From positions 124,001-188,000 of the forward strand of contig JAHBXQ010000008.1 of assembly GCA_019636345.1 (NCBI GenBank): a stretch of 64,000 bases of DNA, read 5' to 3'. How positions within the stretch are numbered: the first letter of the stretch is position 1; every line of letters starts with the position of its first letter. Source of the stretch: Pirellulales bacterium. GTDB lineage: Bacteria; Planctomycetota; Planctomycetia; Pirellulales; Lacipirellulaceae. Positions 55,276 through 64,000 of the stretch are shown here, piece after piece. The notes beneath the pieces are model-generated. The model saw only the letters and a program-made list of their open reading frames with translations. It made no database searches and was not told where the DNA came from. Position numbers and translations under genes: made by a program.

Positions 55276-55758
55276 CTACTCCGCGGCGCTCAGAGCAAGC
55301 CCGTCCTTGAGCAGTTCGATCTGCAGCGACCGGCTCGCGGCGAACACGTCGGAAAAAAACGACACTTCGTCGTTCGTCTTGGCAGATTCCTCGTCCAGAT
55401 ACGTTCGCAGGTCGTCCTGCAGGTGCGGGTCCTCGGCCAGCGCGGTGCGGAGCGCCTCGGCGGCGGGCGAATCGCCGTGGACGGCCAACTCGCCCGTGGC
55501 GCGATCGACGCTGACGCCGATCTGGTCCCCGCTTCCCCAAAACGGCGCCAGCACCGCGGCAAGTCGTTGCTCTAAACGGTCGCGGAGCGAACGCGTCTCG
55601 GGCTGGTCGGCCGAAGGCGCTTCCGTCCCTGTGCTGCGGGCAAACGCCCCGGAGAGGGCGTCGGCGAACGACTCGACCCCGCCGGCAACGACCGTCCCCG
55701 CAGTCCGAGCGACCGTCAGGGCCGCCGGCGCAGCAATCGCAGCGAGCAACGGATTCAT
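55276..55758 (-). CDS. Hypothetical protein
   Basis: A 160-aa protein that I do not recognise. The N-terminal 30 residues are Ala/Val-rich (NPLLAAIAAPAALTVARTAG) and weakly hydrophobic; the rest is acidic and helical (DRLEQRLAAVLAPFWGSGDQ; DPHLQDDLRTYLDEESAK). Start ATG 55758; the open frame to 55842 adds non-conserved residues. It converges with the P-type ATPase, 21 bp apart. Confidence 0.6.
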   Translation of the reverse strand: MNPLLAAIAAPAALTVARTAGTVVAGGVESFADALSGAFARSTGTEAPSADQPETRSLRDRLEQRLAAVLAPFWGSGDQIGVSVDRATGELAVHGDSPAAEALRTALAEDPHLQDDLRTYLDEESAKTNDEVSFFSDVFAASRSLQIELLKDGLALSAAE

Positions 55759-56026
55759 TCGCACACCGACGAGAAGTGAGACAAGCCCAGCGGGCCGGAC
55801 CGAGCGACAGCGCAGTCCTGCATCGTCTCCATCGGCCGGCACGCGGCGTCGTCGCCAGCGAACTTGCCGAGATCAAGACCGATTGACGGCGCAGCCTGCT
55901 AGCAGCGGGCTCGTCTTTGAATTGCGGCGATTGGGCAGCACCACGATGCGCACGACGAAACTCCTGTCTGGACATGGTCCGGCATGGGAGTGCCAAGTTC
56001 CGCCTGGCTGTCGTTGCGAGCGACGC

Positions 56027-57184
56027 TCACCGACCTGCGACCGCCGCCACTTGCGAGTCGCCGTTTCGCTCCTGCCGGGCGAGTTGTTCGTGCCGGGCGC
56101 GAACTTGCTGCTGGACGAACCGCAAGTCGTCCGTGCTGAGCTCGGCGAGCATGCATCGCGTCTCCAGACCGCTCGGCTGCACAAAGACCGCTTCGTCGGC
56201 GGTTACGCGGGCAAGGCGGGCCGCCCACTTGCGGCGAGCGTCGAGCGTGGACCAACCGCGCGGAGCGGAACTGGCCAGACCGCCCGCCGCGCGAAGCGCC
56301 TCGTCCGGCCCCGTGACGCCGAGCGGGCCGAACAGGTCGTCGGCGTCGGGGGTCGACTCCGACTCGTCCTCAGCCGGCTCGTCGCTCGACTCCGGCTGCG
56401 GGGCGAACGGGTCGTCCAGCGCTTCCGATTCAGCGTCGGGCTGGTCCTCCGAGTCCTCTGCGGATTCGTCGGCCGCGTCTTCGGTCGAATCGTCCCCGGA
56501 TTCTTCGGCGTCGTCGAATTCGCCGAAAATCGACGCGCCCTCGTCCTCGTATGCGCCCTGATCCGCGGACATGTCGAGATCGTCTGCAGCGGGTTCGGCG
56601 GCGTCCTCGGTCTTAGCGGCCTCGTCCGCTGCCTCGTCCGCGACTGCGGGATCGGCGGCCGGCGCGGGCTGCGGCGTCGGCTCGTCGATCGGTGCGGGCA
56701 CAGGGGCTGGGGACGACGAATCATCCTCAGCAGGCGCAATCGACTCGCTCGGAGCGTCGGCGTCAGCCGCGGCCGGGCGCTCCGGCGACCAAACCGGCGG
56801 GGCGACCGCTGCGGACAACGGGCGAACTTCCTCCGCGGCGTCCTCTTCACCCGGTTCGTCCGCGGGCGTCGGATCGGTCGCGGCAGGGGTCGGGACCGGC
56901 TCGGGCGTCGAGACCGTCGGCGCGATTGCCTCGGTCTCAGTAGGCGCCGGCGGTTCTTGATCGGGTGAACAATCGCCCGGCTCGCTTGCCAAAGGACAGT
57001 CGACCGTCGCCGCGCAACAAGCGGCCTCCTCGCAGCACGACGGCGGACAAGGCCGGCACCGGCAGCAGTGCCGCCAGAAGACTCCGGCTCCGGCCGACTG
57101 GGCGAACATCGCCGCCGCCAAGATCCATGCCGCCGCTCGTCCGATTTTGCAAGTCATCATCGTGCGTCTCATTGCTGTCGTCAT
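56027..57184 (-). CDS. Secreted Cys-rich, acidic protein with a C-terminal SHD1-like domain
   Basis: A 385-aa exported protein. After a signal peptide (AAAWILAAAMFAQSAGAG) comes a Cys-rich patch (about 10 Cys in 32 residues, e.g. HCCRCRPCPPSCC), then about 250 residues of low-complexity, strongly acidic Pro/Ala/Glu/Asp/Ser sequence, and finally RGWSTLDARRKWAARLARVT with LAELSTDDLRFVQQQV, which matches the SLA1-homology domain 1 pattern common in planctomycete secreted proteins. Several in-frame ATGs occur at the start (57184, 57172, 57160, 57157); I give the first. It follows the pilin-like gene by 35 bp, likely one operon. Confidence 0.72.
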   Translation of the reverse strand: MTTAMRRTMMTCKIGRAAAWILAAAMFAQSAGAGVFWRHCCRCRPCPPSCCEEAACCAATVDCPLASEPGDCSPDQEPPAPTETEAIAPTVSTPEPVPTPAATDPTPADEPGEEDAAEEVRPLSAAVAPPVWSPERPAAADADAPSESIAPAEDDSSSPAPVPAPIDEPTPQPAPAADPAVADEAADEAAKTEDAAEPAADDLDMSADQGAYEDEGASIFGEFDDAEESGDDSTEDAADESAEDSEDQPDAESEALDDPFAPQPESSDEPAEDESESTPDADDLFGPLGVTGPDEALRAAGGLASSAPRGWSTLDARRKWAARLARVTADEAVFVQPSGLETRCMLAELSTDDLRFVQQQVRARHEQLARQERNGDSQVAAVAGR

Positions 57185-57219
57185 GCCGAGCGGCGTTCAT
57201 GACCGCCCGGTCGGAGTCG

Positions 57220-58083
57220 TTACGGACGGGACGTCGGCGCCGCCGACGCGGCAGTCGTCCCCGCCAGCTCGTGGTCGAGCAACGTCTGGACGGCGGTGCG
57301 TTTCTCGAGCACGAGCCGCTCTTCCATGCGGTGCTGTTTCGCGGCGCTCTGCCAGCTTTGGGCGAACGGGCCGGTGAGCTGCGCCGTGGGGGCGTTCGTG
57401 AGCAGCGCAATCGCACGCGCGAACAGCGCTTGCCCTTCCTCGTGCCAGGCGAGCACCTTTTCGGCGAACGACTTGACCTGCGGATCGACGCCCAACGAGT
57501 CGAGTTCCTCGATCGCCGCGACGGCCGCCCCGTGGGCGTTCTTGCGGTCGGTCAGGTAGTCGAACAGTTGCAGTTCGTGCACGTTGTCGATCGACGCTTC
57601 GCGACTGGCCCGTTCGGCGGCCATGATCGTCGCCAACTCGTCCCAGTACGCGCGGGTGAGGACCGCCTTTTGTTCCGAGGTGAGCGGCACAAGATAGCCG
57701 AGGGAGTCTCGTTGACGCTGTCGGGCCGTCTCCGGCGTCACCGGTTCGGCGGGAGCCGGATCCGCGCTCGGCGGGGCGACGCTCTCGGCAGACGGCGAGG
57801 CGGGGCTCTGCGCGTCGACCGCTGCGGGCGCCGGCTCGACAACGCCCTCGGCGGTCAGACCCAGCGCCGGCGGCTCGGCGTCGGAGAGCCACTCGGGAGC
57901 CGCGATCGACGCGCTCTTGAGCGTTCCCGCGGCGATTCCTTTGAGGTCGACCCCCATGTAATTGGCGCCGAAGACCAGCCCCGCGCAGAGCGCGATCATG
58001 CAACCCAAGGTTTCCAACAACGACGCCCCGCGACGCGCGCGGCCGTGCCGAGTCCGACGGCGGACGATGTGCAGTGACGACAT
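57220..58083 (-). CDS. Pilin-like N-terminal protein with long Pro/Ala linker
   Basis: A 287-aa protein. The N-terminus RARRGASLLETLGCMIALCA has the prepilin pattern: basic leader, Gly19, then Ala-Ser-Leu-Leu-Glu, with Glu at mature position 5, followed by a hydrophobic helix. A Pro/Ala/Ser linker (about 90-140) and a helical C-terminal domain (LTRAYWDELATIMAAERASR; SFAEKVLAWHEEGQALFARA) follow. It may be a pseudopilin-like envelope protein; cleavage by a prepilin peptidase is inferred. Start ATG 58083. Directly upstream of the SHD1 protein. Confidence 0.68.
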   Translation of the reverse strand: MSSLHIVRRRTRHGRARRGASLLETLGCMIALCAGLVFGANYMGVDLKGIAAGTLKSASIAAPEWLSDAEPPALGLTAEGVVEPAPAAVDAQSPASPSAESVAPPSADPAPAEPVTPETARQRQRDSLGYLVPLTSEQKAVLTRAYWDELATIMAAERASREASIDNVHELQLFDYLTDRKNAHGAAVAAIEELDSLGVDPQVKSFAEKVLAWHEEGQALFARAIALLTNAPTAQLTGPFAQSWQSAAKQHRMEERLVLEKRTAVQTLLDHELAGTTAASAAPTSRP

Positions 58084-58314
58084 GGTACGAAGCTCGCAGC
58101 GAGGAAGTGATCGAGCAGCCCGGCGCACGACGGTGCGTCGGAGGCGCCTGCACGGCAGCCGTCTGCGCGGAGGCTGCGCCTCACGAATCATAGCTTGAGG
58201 GCCGGAGGGATCGGCCGCGACACGGGGGGCGGTTCGCGCCGCTTGCCTCCGGCGGTCCGATTGGCGCAGTTGGAGCGATCGCGCGGGGCAAGGCGGCGGC
58301 AAACCGTCGGCCCG

Positions 58315-60207
58315 TCACGCCATGGCCGCGGCTTGCCGGTTCGCCCGCCGGCGGTCGTTCTCCAGCAGCATCGCCTTGCGGAGCCGGACTTTCGTGGGGG
58401 TGATTTCCACAAGCTCGTCGTCTTCGATGTATTCGAGGCATCCTTCCAGCGACATGTCGCGCACGGGGCGGACTTGGCTGTTGTCGTCCTTGCCCGCGGC
58501 GCGGACGTTGGTCAGCTTCTTCGCCCGCACCACGTTGACGACCAGATCGCCGGCCCGGCAATTCTCGCCGACGACTTGCCCCTCGTAGACGCTGTCGCCG
58601 GGGCGGATGAAGAACACGCCGCGGTCGTACAAGGCGTCGAGAGCGTAGGCGGTCGCTTGGCCCGTTTCGTTGGCGATGAGCGTCCCCAGGGCTCGGCTCG
58701 GGGTCTCGCCGCGGATCGGTTCGTAGCCCAGCAGTGTATGGTGCATGATCGCCTGCCCCGCGGTCGCGTTGAGCATGCGGCTGCGCAATCCCATCAGCGA
58801 ACGGGCCGGAATCTTGAACTCCATGTGAACGAACCCCGCGCCCGACGAGCGGCGGCTGATCTTCACCAGTTCCGCCCGGCGATCGCCCAGCAAAGCCATG
58901 ACGGCGTTCTGGTTGTCGTCGGGGCAGTCGACGACCAGCATCTCGATCGGCTCGCATTTGACGCCGTCGATTTCGCGGGTGATGACCGTCGGCTTCCCGA
59001 CGCACAGTTCGTACCCCTCGCGGCGCATGTTTTCGATGAGGATTCCCAGATGCATCAGCCCGCGTCCCGAGACGCGAAACTGCTCCTGCGTGGCGCCGGG
59101 GCTCACCCGCAACGCGACGTTGGAGCGGAGTTCGCGTTCGAGTCGCTCGGAAATCTGCCGGCTGGTCAGGAACTTGCCGTCCCGGCCCGAAAAGGGGCCG
59201 TCGTTGACGCGAAACGTCATGTGGAGCGTCGGTTCGTCGACTTTGATCGTGGGGAGTCGGTGGGGCTGTTCGGCGTCGGCGATCGTATCGCCGATCTCGA
59301 TCGGTTCAAGCCCCACGACGGCGCACAGATCGCCGGCGGCCACTTCGTCGACCTCGATCCGCTCGAGCCCCTCGAACGCCAGCAACTGGCTGACTTGCCG
59401 ACGGGCGACCTCGCCCAGGTGGTCGATGACAGCCACGGTCTGCTTGCGCTTGATCGTGCCGGCGTGAACCCGACCGATTGCGATTCGGCCGACGTAGTCG
59501 GAGTAATCGAGCGAGGTCACCGACAACTGCATCGGTTGAGCCGCCGCGGCGTTGTCGCCCGGGGGGGGCACGTGCCGAACGATCGCCTCGAACAGCGGCG
59601 TCAGATCGGCGTTCGGCTGGTCGAGGTCGAGCGTCGCCCAGCCGTCGCGCCCCGACGCAAACACCGTGGTGAAGTCGAGCACCTCGTTCGGCGCTCCCAG
59701 GTCCACGAGCAAGTCGAACACCTCGTCGACGACCTCGTGAGGACGGGCGTCGGGGCGGTCGGCCTTGTTGACGACGACGATCGGTTGCAGGCCGCACTCC
59801 AGCGACTTCTGCAGCACGAACCGCGTCTGCGGCATCGGTCCCTCGTAGGCGTCGACCAACAGCAGCGTGCCGCTGGCCATATTGAGCACCCGCTCGACTT
59901 CGCCGCCGAAGTCGGCGTGGCCCGGGGTGTCGATCAGGTTGATCCGGTACATTTCGCCGTCGGCGGCCCGATAGACGACCGCGCAATTCTTGGCGAGGAT
60001 CGTGATCCCGCGCTCGCGCTCCAGGTCGTTGCTGTCGAGAATCAGGCCGTGCTGCCCGCCGGCGAGCTTGTCAAGCTGCTCGTTGCGGTAGAGCCCCGAT
60101 TGATACAGCATCTTGTCGACGAGCGTCGTCTTGCCATGGTCGACGTGGGCGACAATGGCGACGTTGCGCAAGCGGGCGGCGGGGACGACCAGACGGGAGA
60201 CGGCCAT
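58315..60207 (-). CDS. typA: Translational GTPase TypA/BipA
   Basis: A 630-aa ribosome-binding GTPase of the EF-G superfamily. Seen: G1 AHVDHGKTTL (19-28), switch II DTPGHADFGGEV, G4 NKADRPDARP, then domains II, III, V and the TypA-specific C-terminal domain (RDMSLEGCLEYIEDDELVEI). It assists 50S assembly and stress or cold adaptation. Start ATG 60207. TAGAAT on the minus strand (60286-60281) may be its -10 with a leader near 67 nt. Confidence 0.97.
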   Translation of the reverse strand: MAVSRLVVPAARLRNVAIVAHVDHGKTTLVDKMLYQSGLYRNEQLDKLAGGQHGLILDSNDLERERGITILAKNCAVVYRAADGEMYRINLIDTPGHADFGGEVERVLNMASGTLLLVDAYEGPMPQTRFVLQKSLECGLQPIVVVNKADRPDARPHEVVDEVFDLLVDLGAPNEVLDFTTVFASGRDGWATLDLDQPNADLTPLFEAIVRHVPPPGDNAAAAQPMQLSVTSLDYSDYVGRIAIGRVHAGTIKRKQTVAVIDHLGEVARRQVSQLLAFEGLERIEVDEVAAGDLCAVVGLEPIEIGDTIADAEQPHRLPTIKVDEPTLHMTFRVNDGPFSGRDGKFLTSRQISERLERELRSNVALRVSPGATQEQFRVSGRGLMHLGILIENMRREGYELCVGKPTVITREIDGVKCEPIEMLVVDCPDDNQNAVMALLGDRRAELVKISRRSSGAGFVHMEFKIPARSLMGLRSRMLNATAGQAIMHHTLLGYEPIRGETPSRALGTLIANETGQATAYALDALYDRGVFFIRPGDSVYEGQVVGENCRAGDLVVNVVRAKKLTNVRAAGKDDNSQVRPVRDMSLEGCLEYIEDDELVEITPTKVRLRKAMLLENDRRRANRQAAAMA

Positions 60208-60643
60208 AGTACCGGGGGCGAACGAGGCGGGAACGCCGGCCAGGGGCCGACGCCAGTGGGGGAAAGCGACGCGGGCTCAGATTCTATGCGATCGACGCCC
60301 CCTGCGGCAGTCCACCCCCGCGTCGAGGCGGGACGGCGGCGGCGGTCTCGATGACGATCGCCTCCGACAACGCCTGGACCCCCTGGAACAAAAAGCCGCA
60401 GCGGAACGCAAATTGACGCAGAACGTTCCCTCGGCGATCGCGTCGATCGGCGATTCTCCGCGGGTCTCGAGCATCGCCCCGTCGGCGCTCTTGGCGGCCG
60501 TTTGTTCGCGAATCGGAAGCACGCCAGCGTGTTCGGGCGCGGCGTCGCTCGGGAGCGCCCGAGCGAATATTTTGCGGGCATTCACCCTGATCGGCTGCGC
60601 TCGCGCTTGTTGCCGCTTCCGGTGCGCCCTATACTACCGTGCA
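60208..60643. other. 436-bp divergent intergenic region
   Basis: Between typA (minus) and the PAS-GAF-receiver gene (plus). Signals: a minus-strand -10 TAGAAT at 60286-60281 for typA and the plus-strand promoter at 60607-60635. A minus-strand ORF (60277-60585) starts well but dissolves into an Arg-rich run and is not accepted as a gene. Confidence 0.45.
60607..60635 (+). promoter_or_regulatory. Promoter giving a near-leaderless mRNA for the sensor protein
   Basis: -35 TTGTTG (60607-60612), 17-nt spacer, -10 TATACT (60630-60635). The predicted +1 is 60642, two nt before the ATG at 60644. Confidence 0.48.
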
Positions 60644-62542
60644 ATGATGGCGGGATATGCCCCTATTCCCGCGAGGCTAATACCGACTGGTTCGCTTGCT
60701 CGGCTTGCACCGTGGGATAACGTGGTGTCAGAGGACATAGAGCCGCCCGATTCGGCGTCGCACGCAGGGGATCCGACCTTGGCGGGTCCGGCCTCAGGCG
60801 CCGCGGCCCCCAAACCGCGGATTCTCTACATCGGGGGCGCCCACGACGAGGCGATCGATCTCCCCGAGCGATTGGGAGACGACGTCGAAATCGTCTCGGC
60901 CCCAACGACTGCCCGTACTCTCGCCCGACTGGCTCGCGAGGAGTTCGCCGCCGTCTACGTCGACGCCGACCATTTTGCCGCCGCGGTCGATCTCGGCCGG
61001 CTCCTGGAGGCCGACCGCATTATGCAGGCCATGCCCGACGGGGTGGTGCTGCTCGACGCCGAGAAGACGATCTTGTGGGGCAACGGCCGGTTGCGACAGT
61101 GGGCCGGCTGCGATTCGGTCGTCGGCGAGAACTTCTACCAGGTGTTCGGCAGTCCCGAGATCCTCGGTCCCGAGTTTTGCCCCTTCTCCACCGCCCTGGC
61201 CACGGGCCAAGCGAGCGCGTCGACGCTTCGCACCGAGCACAACAAGTACTACCGCATTCACGCGGCGCCGATCCTGGAAGGAGTGCGCGAGCCGCAGCAC
61301 CTCGTCGTGACGATCCGCGACGTCAGCGAGGAAATTCTGCAGCAACAGAAGATGGTGGCGCTCCACCAAGCCGGCACCGCGCTGGCCGACATCATGCCCG
61401 ACGAGGTCGCCGACCTCGAGTACGCGGAGCGCGTCGAGTTGCTCAAAGACAACATCCTTCACTGCATGGAGGACGTGCTCCACCTGGACGTCATCGAGAT
61501 CCGCATGCTCGACCAGGAATCGGGCGAGCTGGATCCCGTCATGGCGGTCGGCATGGAGCCTGAGGCGGAACGTCGCAAGCTGTTCGCCGCCGAGACCGGC
61601 AACGGCGTCACGGGCTTCGTCGCGGCCACCGGCAAAAGCTATCTTTGCGGCCACACGACCGAGGATCCGCTGTACCTGGAAGGCGCCCGCGGGGCGCGCA
61701 GCTCGATGACCGTGCCGCTGATGCTGCACGAGCAGCTCATTGGCACGCTGAACGTCGAGAGCCCCGAGGGGAACGCGTTCAACGAGAGCGACCTGCAGTT
61801 TCTCGAAATCTTCGCCCGCAGCGTGGCCGCGGCCCTCAACACGCTCGAACTGCTCGCCGCCGAGAAGGCGAGCACCGCCGCGGCGAGCGTCGAGGCGATT
61901 CACAGCGCCGTGGCGCTGCCGATCGACGTCATCCTCAACGACGCCGTGAACGTCATGGAGCGCTACATCGGGCACGAGCCCGACGTGGTGGCCCGGCTGC
62001 AGCGGATCCTGGCGAACGCCCGCGACATCAAAAAGGCGATTCAGAAGGTGGGCCGGAAAATGGCCCCCACGCAGGCCCATCCCGGCGGCTTGGCCGAGGA
62101 AGTGCGGCCGCTGTTGGCGGGTCGCCGCGTGCTGGTCGTCGACAACGACCAGGCGGTCCGCGCCGCCGCTCACGAGTTGCTTGAACGGTACCATACGATC
62201 GTCGAGACGGCCCACGACGGCCGCGAGGCCCAGTACATGGTCCGCAACCTCGACGCCGACGCCCGCTACGACGTGATCATCGCCGATATTCGCCTGCCGG
62301 ACATGAACGGCTATGAGTTCCTCGTCGCGCTGCGCGAGACGATGGACGACGTGCCGCTGGTGCTGATGACCGGCTTCGGCTACGACCCGGGGCACTCGAT
62401 CGTCAAGGCCCGCCGCGAGGGGCTCAAGTCGGTCCTCTACAAACCGTTCCGTCTCGATCAGCTGGTCAGCACGATCGAGGGGATCATCCGCGACGCGCTG
62501 GAACGCAAGAGCGACGATCCTGCGCCGGACGGCGCCTCGTGA
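60644..62542 (+). CDS. PAS-GAF-receiver signalling protein without kinase or output domain
   Basis: A 632-aa cytosolic protein. Order: a disordered N-terminus with a short flavodoxin-like start (KPRILYIGGAHDEAIDLPER), a PAS domain near 124-235 (MPDGVVLLDAEKTILWGNG), a GAF domain near 268-400 (SSMTVPLMLHEQLIGTLNVE), a helical region, and a C-terminal receiver near 495-612 with phospho-acceptor Asp548 in IIADIRLPDMNG and Lys in LYKPF. No histidine-kinase H-box/ATPase or DNA-binding domain is seen, so it probably works through protein contacts. GTG codons at 60722/60725 are alternative starts. Confidence 0.85.
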   Translation: MMAGYAPIPARLIPTGSLARLAPWDNVVSEDIEPPDSASHAGDPTLAGPASGAAAPKPRILYIGGAHDEAIDLPERLGDDVEIVSAPTTARTLARLAREEFAAVYVDADHFAAAVDLGRLLEADRIMQAMPDGVVLLDAEKTILWGNGRLRQWAGCDSVVGENFYQVFGSPEILGPEFCPFSTALATGQASASTLRTEHNKYYRIHAAPILEGVREPQHLVVTIRDVSEEILQQQKMVALHQAGTALADIMPDEVADLEYAERVELLKDNILHCMEDVLHLDVIEIRMLDQESGELDPVMAVGMEPEAERRKLFAAETGNGVTGFVAATGKSYLCGHTTEDPLYLEGARGARSSMTVPLMLHEQLIGTLNVESPEGNAFNESDLQFLEIFARSVAAALNTLELLAAEKASTAAASVEAIHSAVALPIDVILNDAVNVMERYIGHEPDVVARLQRILANARDIKKAIQKVGRKMAPTQAHPGGLAEEVRPLLAGRRVLVVDNDQAVRAAAHELLERYHTIVETAHDGREAQYMVRNLDADARYDVIIADIRLPDMNGYEFLVALRETMDDVPLVLMTGFGYDPGHSIVKARREGLKSVLYKPFRLDQLVSTIEGIIRDALERKSDDPAPDGAS

Positions 62543-62659
62543 TTTGTCGCAGCGCTTGAGCTGAGGCGGGCGACGCCAATCGGCGCACGTTGAGGAGCAA
62601 AGCCCGCGTCCCGAGCGCGGAACTTCTTCCTCACTGCGGCCGAACCCTCTGCGGCTTCC

Positions 62660-63667
62660 TTAGTCGACGACCTTGTCGTCGATCCACGACATCATCTTGC
62701 GCAGTTCCTTGCCGACCGTTTCGACGCCGTGTTCGCGTTCGCGGCGGCGGGTCGCCTTGAAGCTGGCTTGGCCGGCGCGGTTTTCCAGGATCCAGTCGCG
62801 GGCGAACTGACCGCTGCGGATCTCTTCGAGGATCTTCTTCATCTCGGCCTTGGTCTCGTCGGTGACGATTCGCGGGCCGCGAGTGTAGTCGCCGTACTCG
62901 GCGGTGTTCGAGACGCTGTAGCGCATGTAGCCGAGGCCTCCCTGGTAGAACAGGTCGACGATCAGCTTCAACTCGTGCATGCACTCGAAGTACGCCATTT
63001 CGGGCTGATAACCGGCCTCGACGAGCGTCTCGAAGCCCGCCTTCACCAGAGCCGCGGCGCCGCCGCACAGGACGGCCTGCTCGCCGAAGAGGTCAGTCTC
63101 GGTCTCCTCGGCGATCGTGGTGCGAATGACCCCCGCGCGGCCGCCGCCGATGCCGCTGGCGTAGGCGAGGCCAATCTTGAAGGTCTCCTCGCTCGCGCCG
63201 TCCCCGAGCGCGATCAGGCAGGGAACGCCGCCCCCCTTCTCAAACTCGCTGCGAACCAAGTGCCCGGGGCCCTTGGGGGCCACGAGCAGGACGTCGACCC
63301 CCGGGGGGGGCGTGATCTGTCCGAAGTGGATATTGAACCCGTGCGAGCACATCAGCACCTTGCCCGGCTTCAGGTGCGGCAGCACGTCGGCCTTGAACAC
63401 GTCGGCCTGCAGTTCGTCCGGAAGCAGGATGTTGATCACGTCCCCCTGCTTGGCGGCTTCGGCGGCGCTGACCGGCTCGAACCCGTGGCTCTTGGCCAAG
63501 TCGTAGTTCTTGCCGCCGGGACGCTGGCCGACGACCACTTTGACGCCGCTGTCGCGCAGGTTCTGAGCGTGGGCGTGTCCCTGCGAGCCGTAACCGAGAA
63601 TGGCCACGGTCTTGCCCGCAAGGGCCTTCATGTCGGCGTCTTTGTCGTAGTAGATCGTGGCGGCCAT
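62660..63667 (-). CDS. ilvC: Ketol-acid reductoisomerase (class I)
   Basis: Second common step of branched-chain amino-acid synthesis: isomerises and reduces acetolactate/acetohydroxybutyrate with NADPH and Mg2+. 335 aa, class I (single C-terminal knotted domain). Seen: [17 protein letters not shown] (NAD(P) loop), [26 protein letters not shown], and the metal-binding [17 protein letters not shown]. It follows ilvN/ilvH by about 60 bp on the same strand, the usual ilvBNC arrangement. Start ATG 63667. Confidence 0.98.
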   Translation of the reverse strand: MAATIYYDKDADMKALAGKTVAILGYGSQGHAHAQNLRDSGVKVVVGQRPGGKNYDLAKSHGFEPVSAAEAAKQGDVINILLPDELQADVFKADVLPHLKPGKVLMCSHGFNIHFGQITPPPGVDVLLVAPKGPGHLVRSEFEKGGGVPCLIALGDGASEETFKIGLAYASGIGGGRAGVIRTTIAEETETDLFGEQAVLCGGAAALVKAGFETLVEAGYQPEMAYFECMHELKLIVDLFYQGGLGYMRYSVSNTAEYGDYTRGPRIVTDETKAEMKKILEEIRSGQFARDWILENRAGQASFKATRRREREHGVETVGKELRKMMSWIDDKVVD

Positions 63668-63728
63668 GGGCGTGTGGGGGGAGAGGGTGACTGGTGATTG
63701 GTGAATGGGGATCGGACGCTTGCGTCCG

Positions 63729-64000
63729 CTACGCTTCGCCGCCGAACGGGCGATTCACGCCGCGGACCATCGCGATCCGGCCGGTGCGGACCAACTCGAC
63801 GATGCCGTACGGGCGCATGAGGTCGATGAAGGCTTCGATCTTCTTCTCCTGCCCCGAGATCTCGATCATGATCTGCTCGGGGGCGACGTCGACGATCTTG
63901 CCGCGAAAGATCTCGCACAACTGCTGGATCTCGGCCCGGCCGGCGGCCTGGGCCTCGACTTTGATGAGCATCAGGTCGCGTTCGACGAACTCTTTGGAGC
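63729..64000 (-). CDS. ilvN: Acetolactate synthase small subunit, 3' part (cut by the window edge)
   Basis: The C-terminal 90 residues of the regulatory subunit of acetolactate synthase. The frame stays open to 64000 and reads [20 protein letters not shown] at the edge, matching the family around ERDLMLIKV, then [20 protein letters not shown] and ARG-VNR near the end. The N-terminal ACT domain lies beyond the window. The gene ends about 60 bp before ilvC. Called ilvN; ilvH is the equivalent name in other bacteria. Confidence 0.95.
   Translation of the reverse strand, partial: SKEFVERDLMLIKVEAQAAGRAEIQQLCEIFRGKIVDVAPEQIMIEISGQEKKIEAFIDLMRPYGIVELVRTGRIAMVRGVNRPFGGEA

Noticed and set aside
58195-60354. 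719-aa plus-strand ORF opposite typA
   Set aside because: Antisense shadow of the clearly conserved typA gene.
60277-60585. Minus-strand ORF of 102 aa between typA and the sensor gene
   Set aside because: The second half is a run of Arg/Ser/Pro, there is no ribosome-binding site, and it spans a probable promoter region.

Overview
The window is a GC-rich, gene-dense bacterial chromosome segment that looks like a planctomycete of the Pirellulales type. The lineage signs are a PVC-type membrane-bound dehydrogenase/cytochrome (47264-49765), a secreted DUF1080 protein, an SLA1-homology (SHD1) protein, dockerin-like repeats joined to a PEP-CTERM-like tail, an octaheme cytochrome with TPRs, and many genes without a Shine-Dalgarno sequence. 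I see no prophage, insertion sequence, CRISPR array or defence island. It is mostly core and secreted-protein chromosome.

Layout. 1-5.4 kb (minus strand): hexuronate catabolism (mannonate-type SDR plus KDG kinase), metG, a ferritin, and tRNA-Leu(GAG) with its own promoter and terminator. 5.6-9.1 kb (minus): a dicarboxylate/amino-acid symporter and a secreted TPR protein. 9.5-12.4 kb: a degenerate RAYT-like protein, a small hypothetical, a dockerin/PEP-CTERM protein and a ClpP-like protease. 12.7-18.2 kb (plus): a UbiD decarboxylase, a CehA/McbA-like protein without its metal ligands, a DUF481 outer-membrane protein and a YiiD-type thioesterase. 18.3-26.4 kb (minus): an ABC exporter pair, citrate synthase, a parvulin isomerase and mfd. 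26.9-32 kb (plus): a TlpA-like thioredoxin, an Nramp-like transporter, a small membrane protein, prfB with its programmed frameshift, and a cold-shock protein with a long leader and a strong terminator.

32-46 kb is a mosaic of single genes: an HTH regulator, a short GT2, hisI, ridA, a DUF1080 protein, a protein with repeated short linear motifs, an FeS (6-4)-type photolyase, a fatty-acid desaturase, a GNAT/FemAB-like protein, an SDR, an AraC regulator and purK. 45.4-52.3 kb holds a translationally coupled alpha/beta hydrolase and PVC cytochrome, facing away from the octaheme-TPR cytochrome. 52.4-64 kb holds a SpoU methyltransferase, a P1B ATPase with a TPC motif, a hypothetical, an acidic Cys-rich SHD1 protein with a pilin-like partner, typA, a PAS-GAF-receiver protein, ilvC, and the 3' part of ilvN/ilvH at the right edge.

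No single large new system stands out. The most interesting signals are (i) at least six genes whose -10 box sits exactly where transcription would start at or within 2 nt of the start codon, suggesting leaderless mRNAs; (ii) family members that have lost catalytic or ligand residues (RAYT-like, CehA-like, ClpP-like, Nramp-like); (iii) a protein with four copies of a short helical motif in a disordered tail; and (iv) the divergent multiheme cytochrome cluster.
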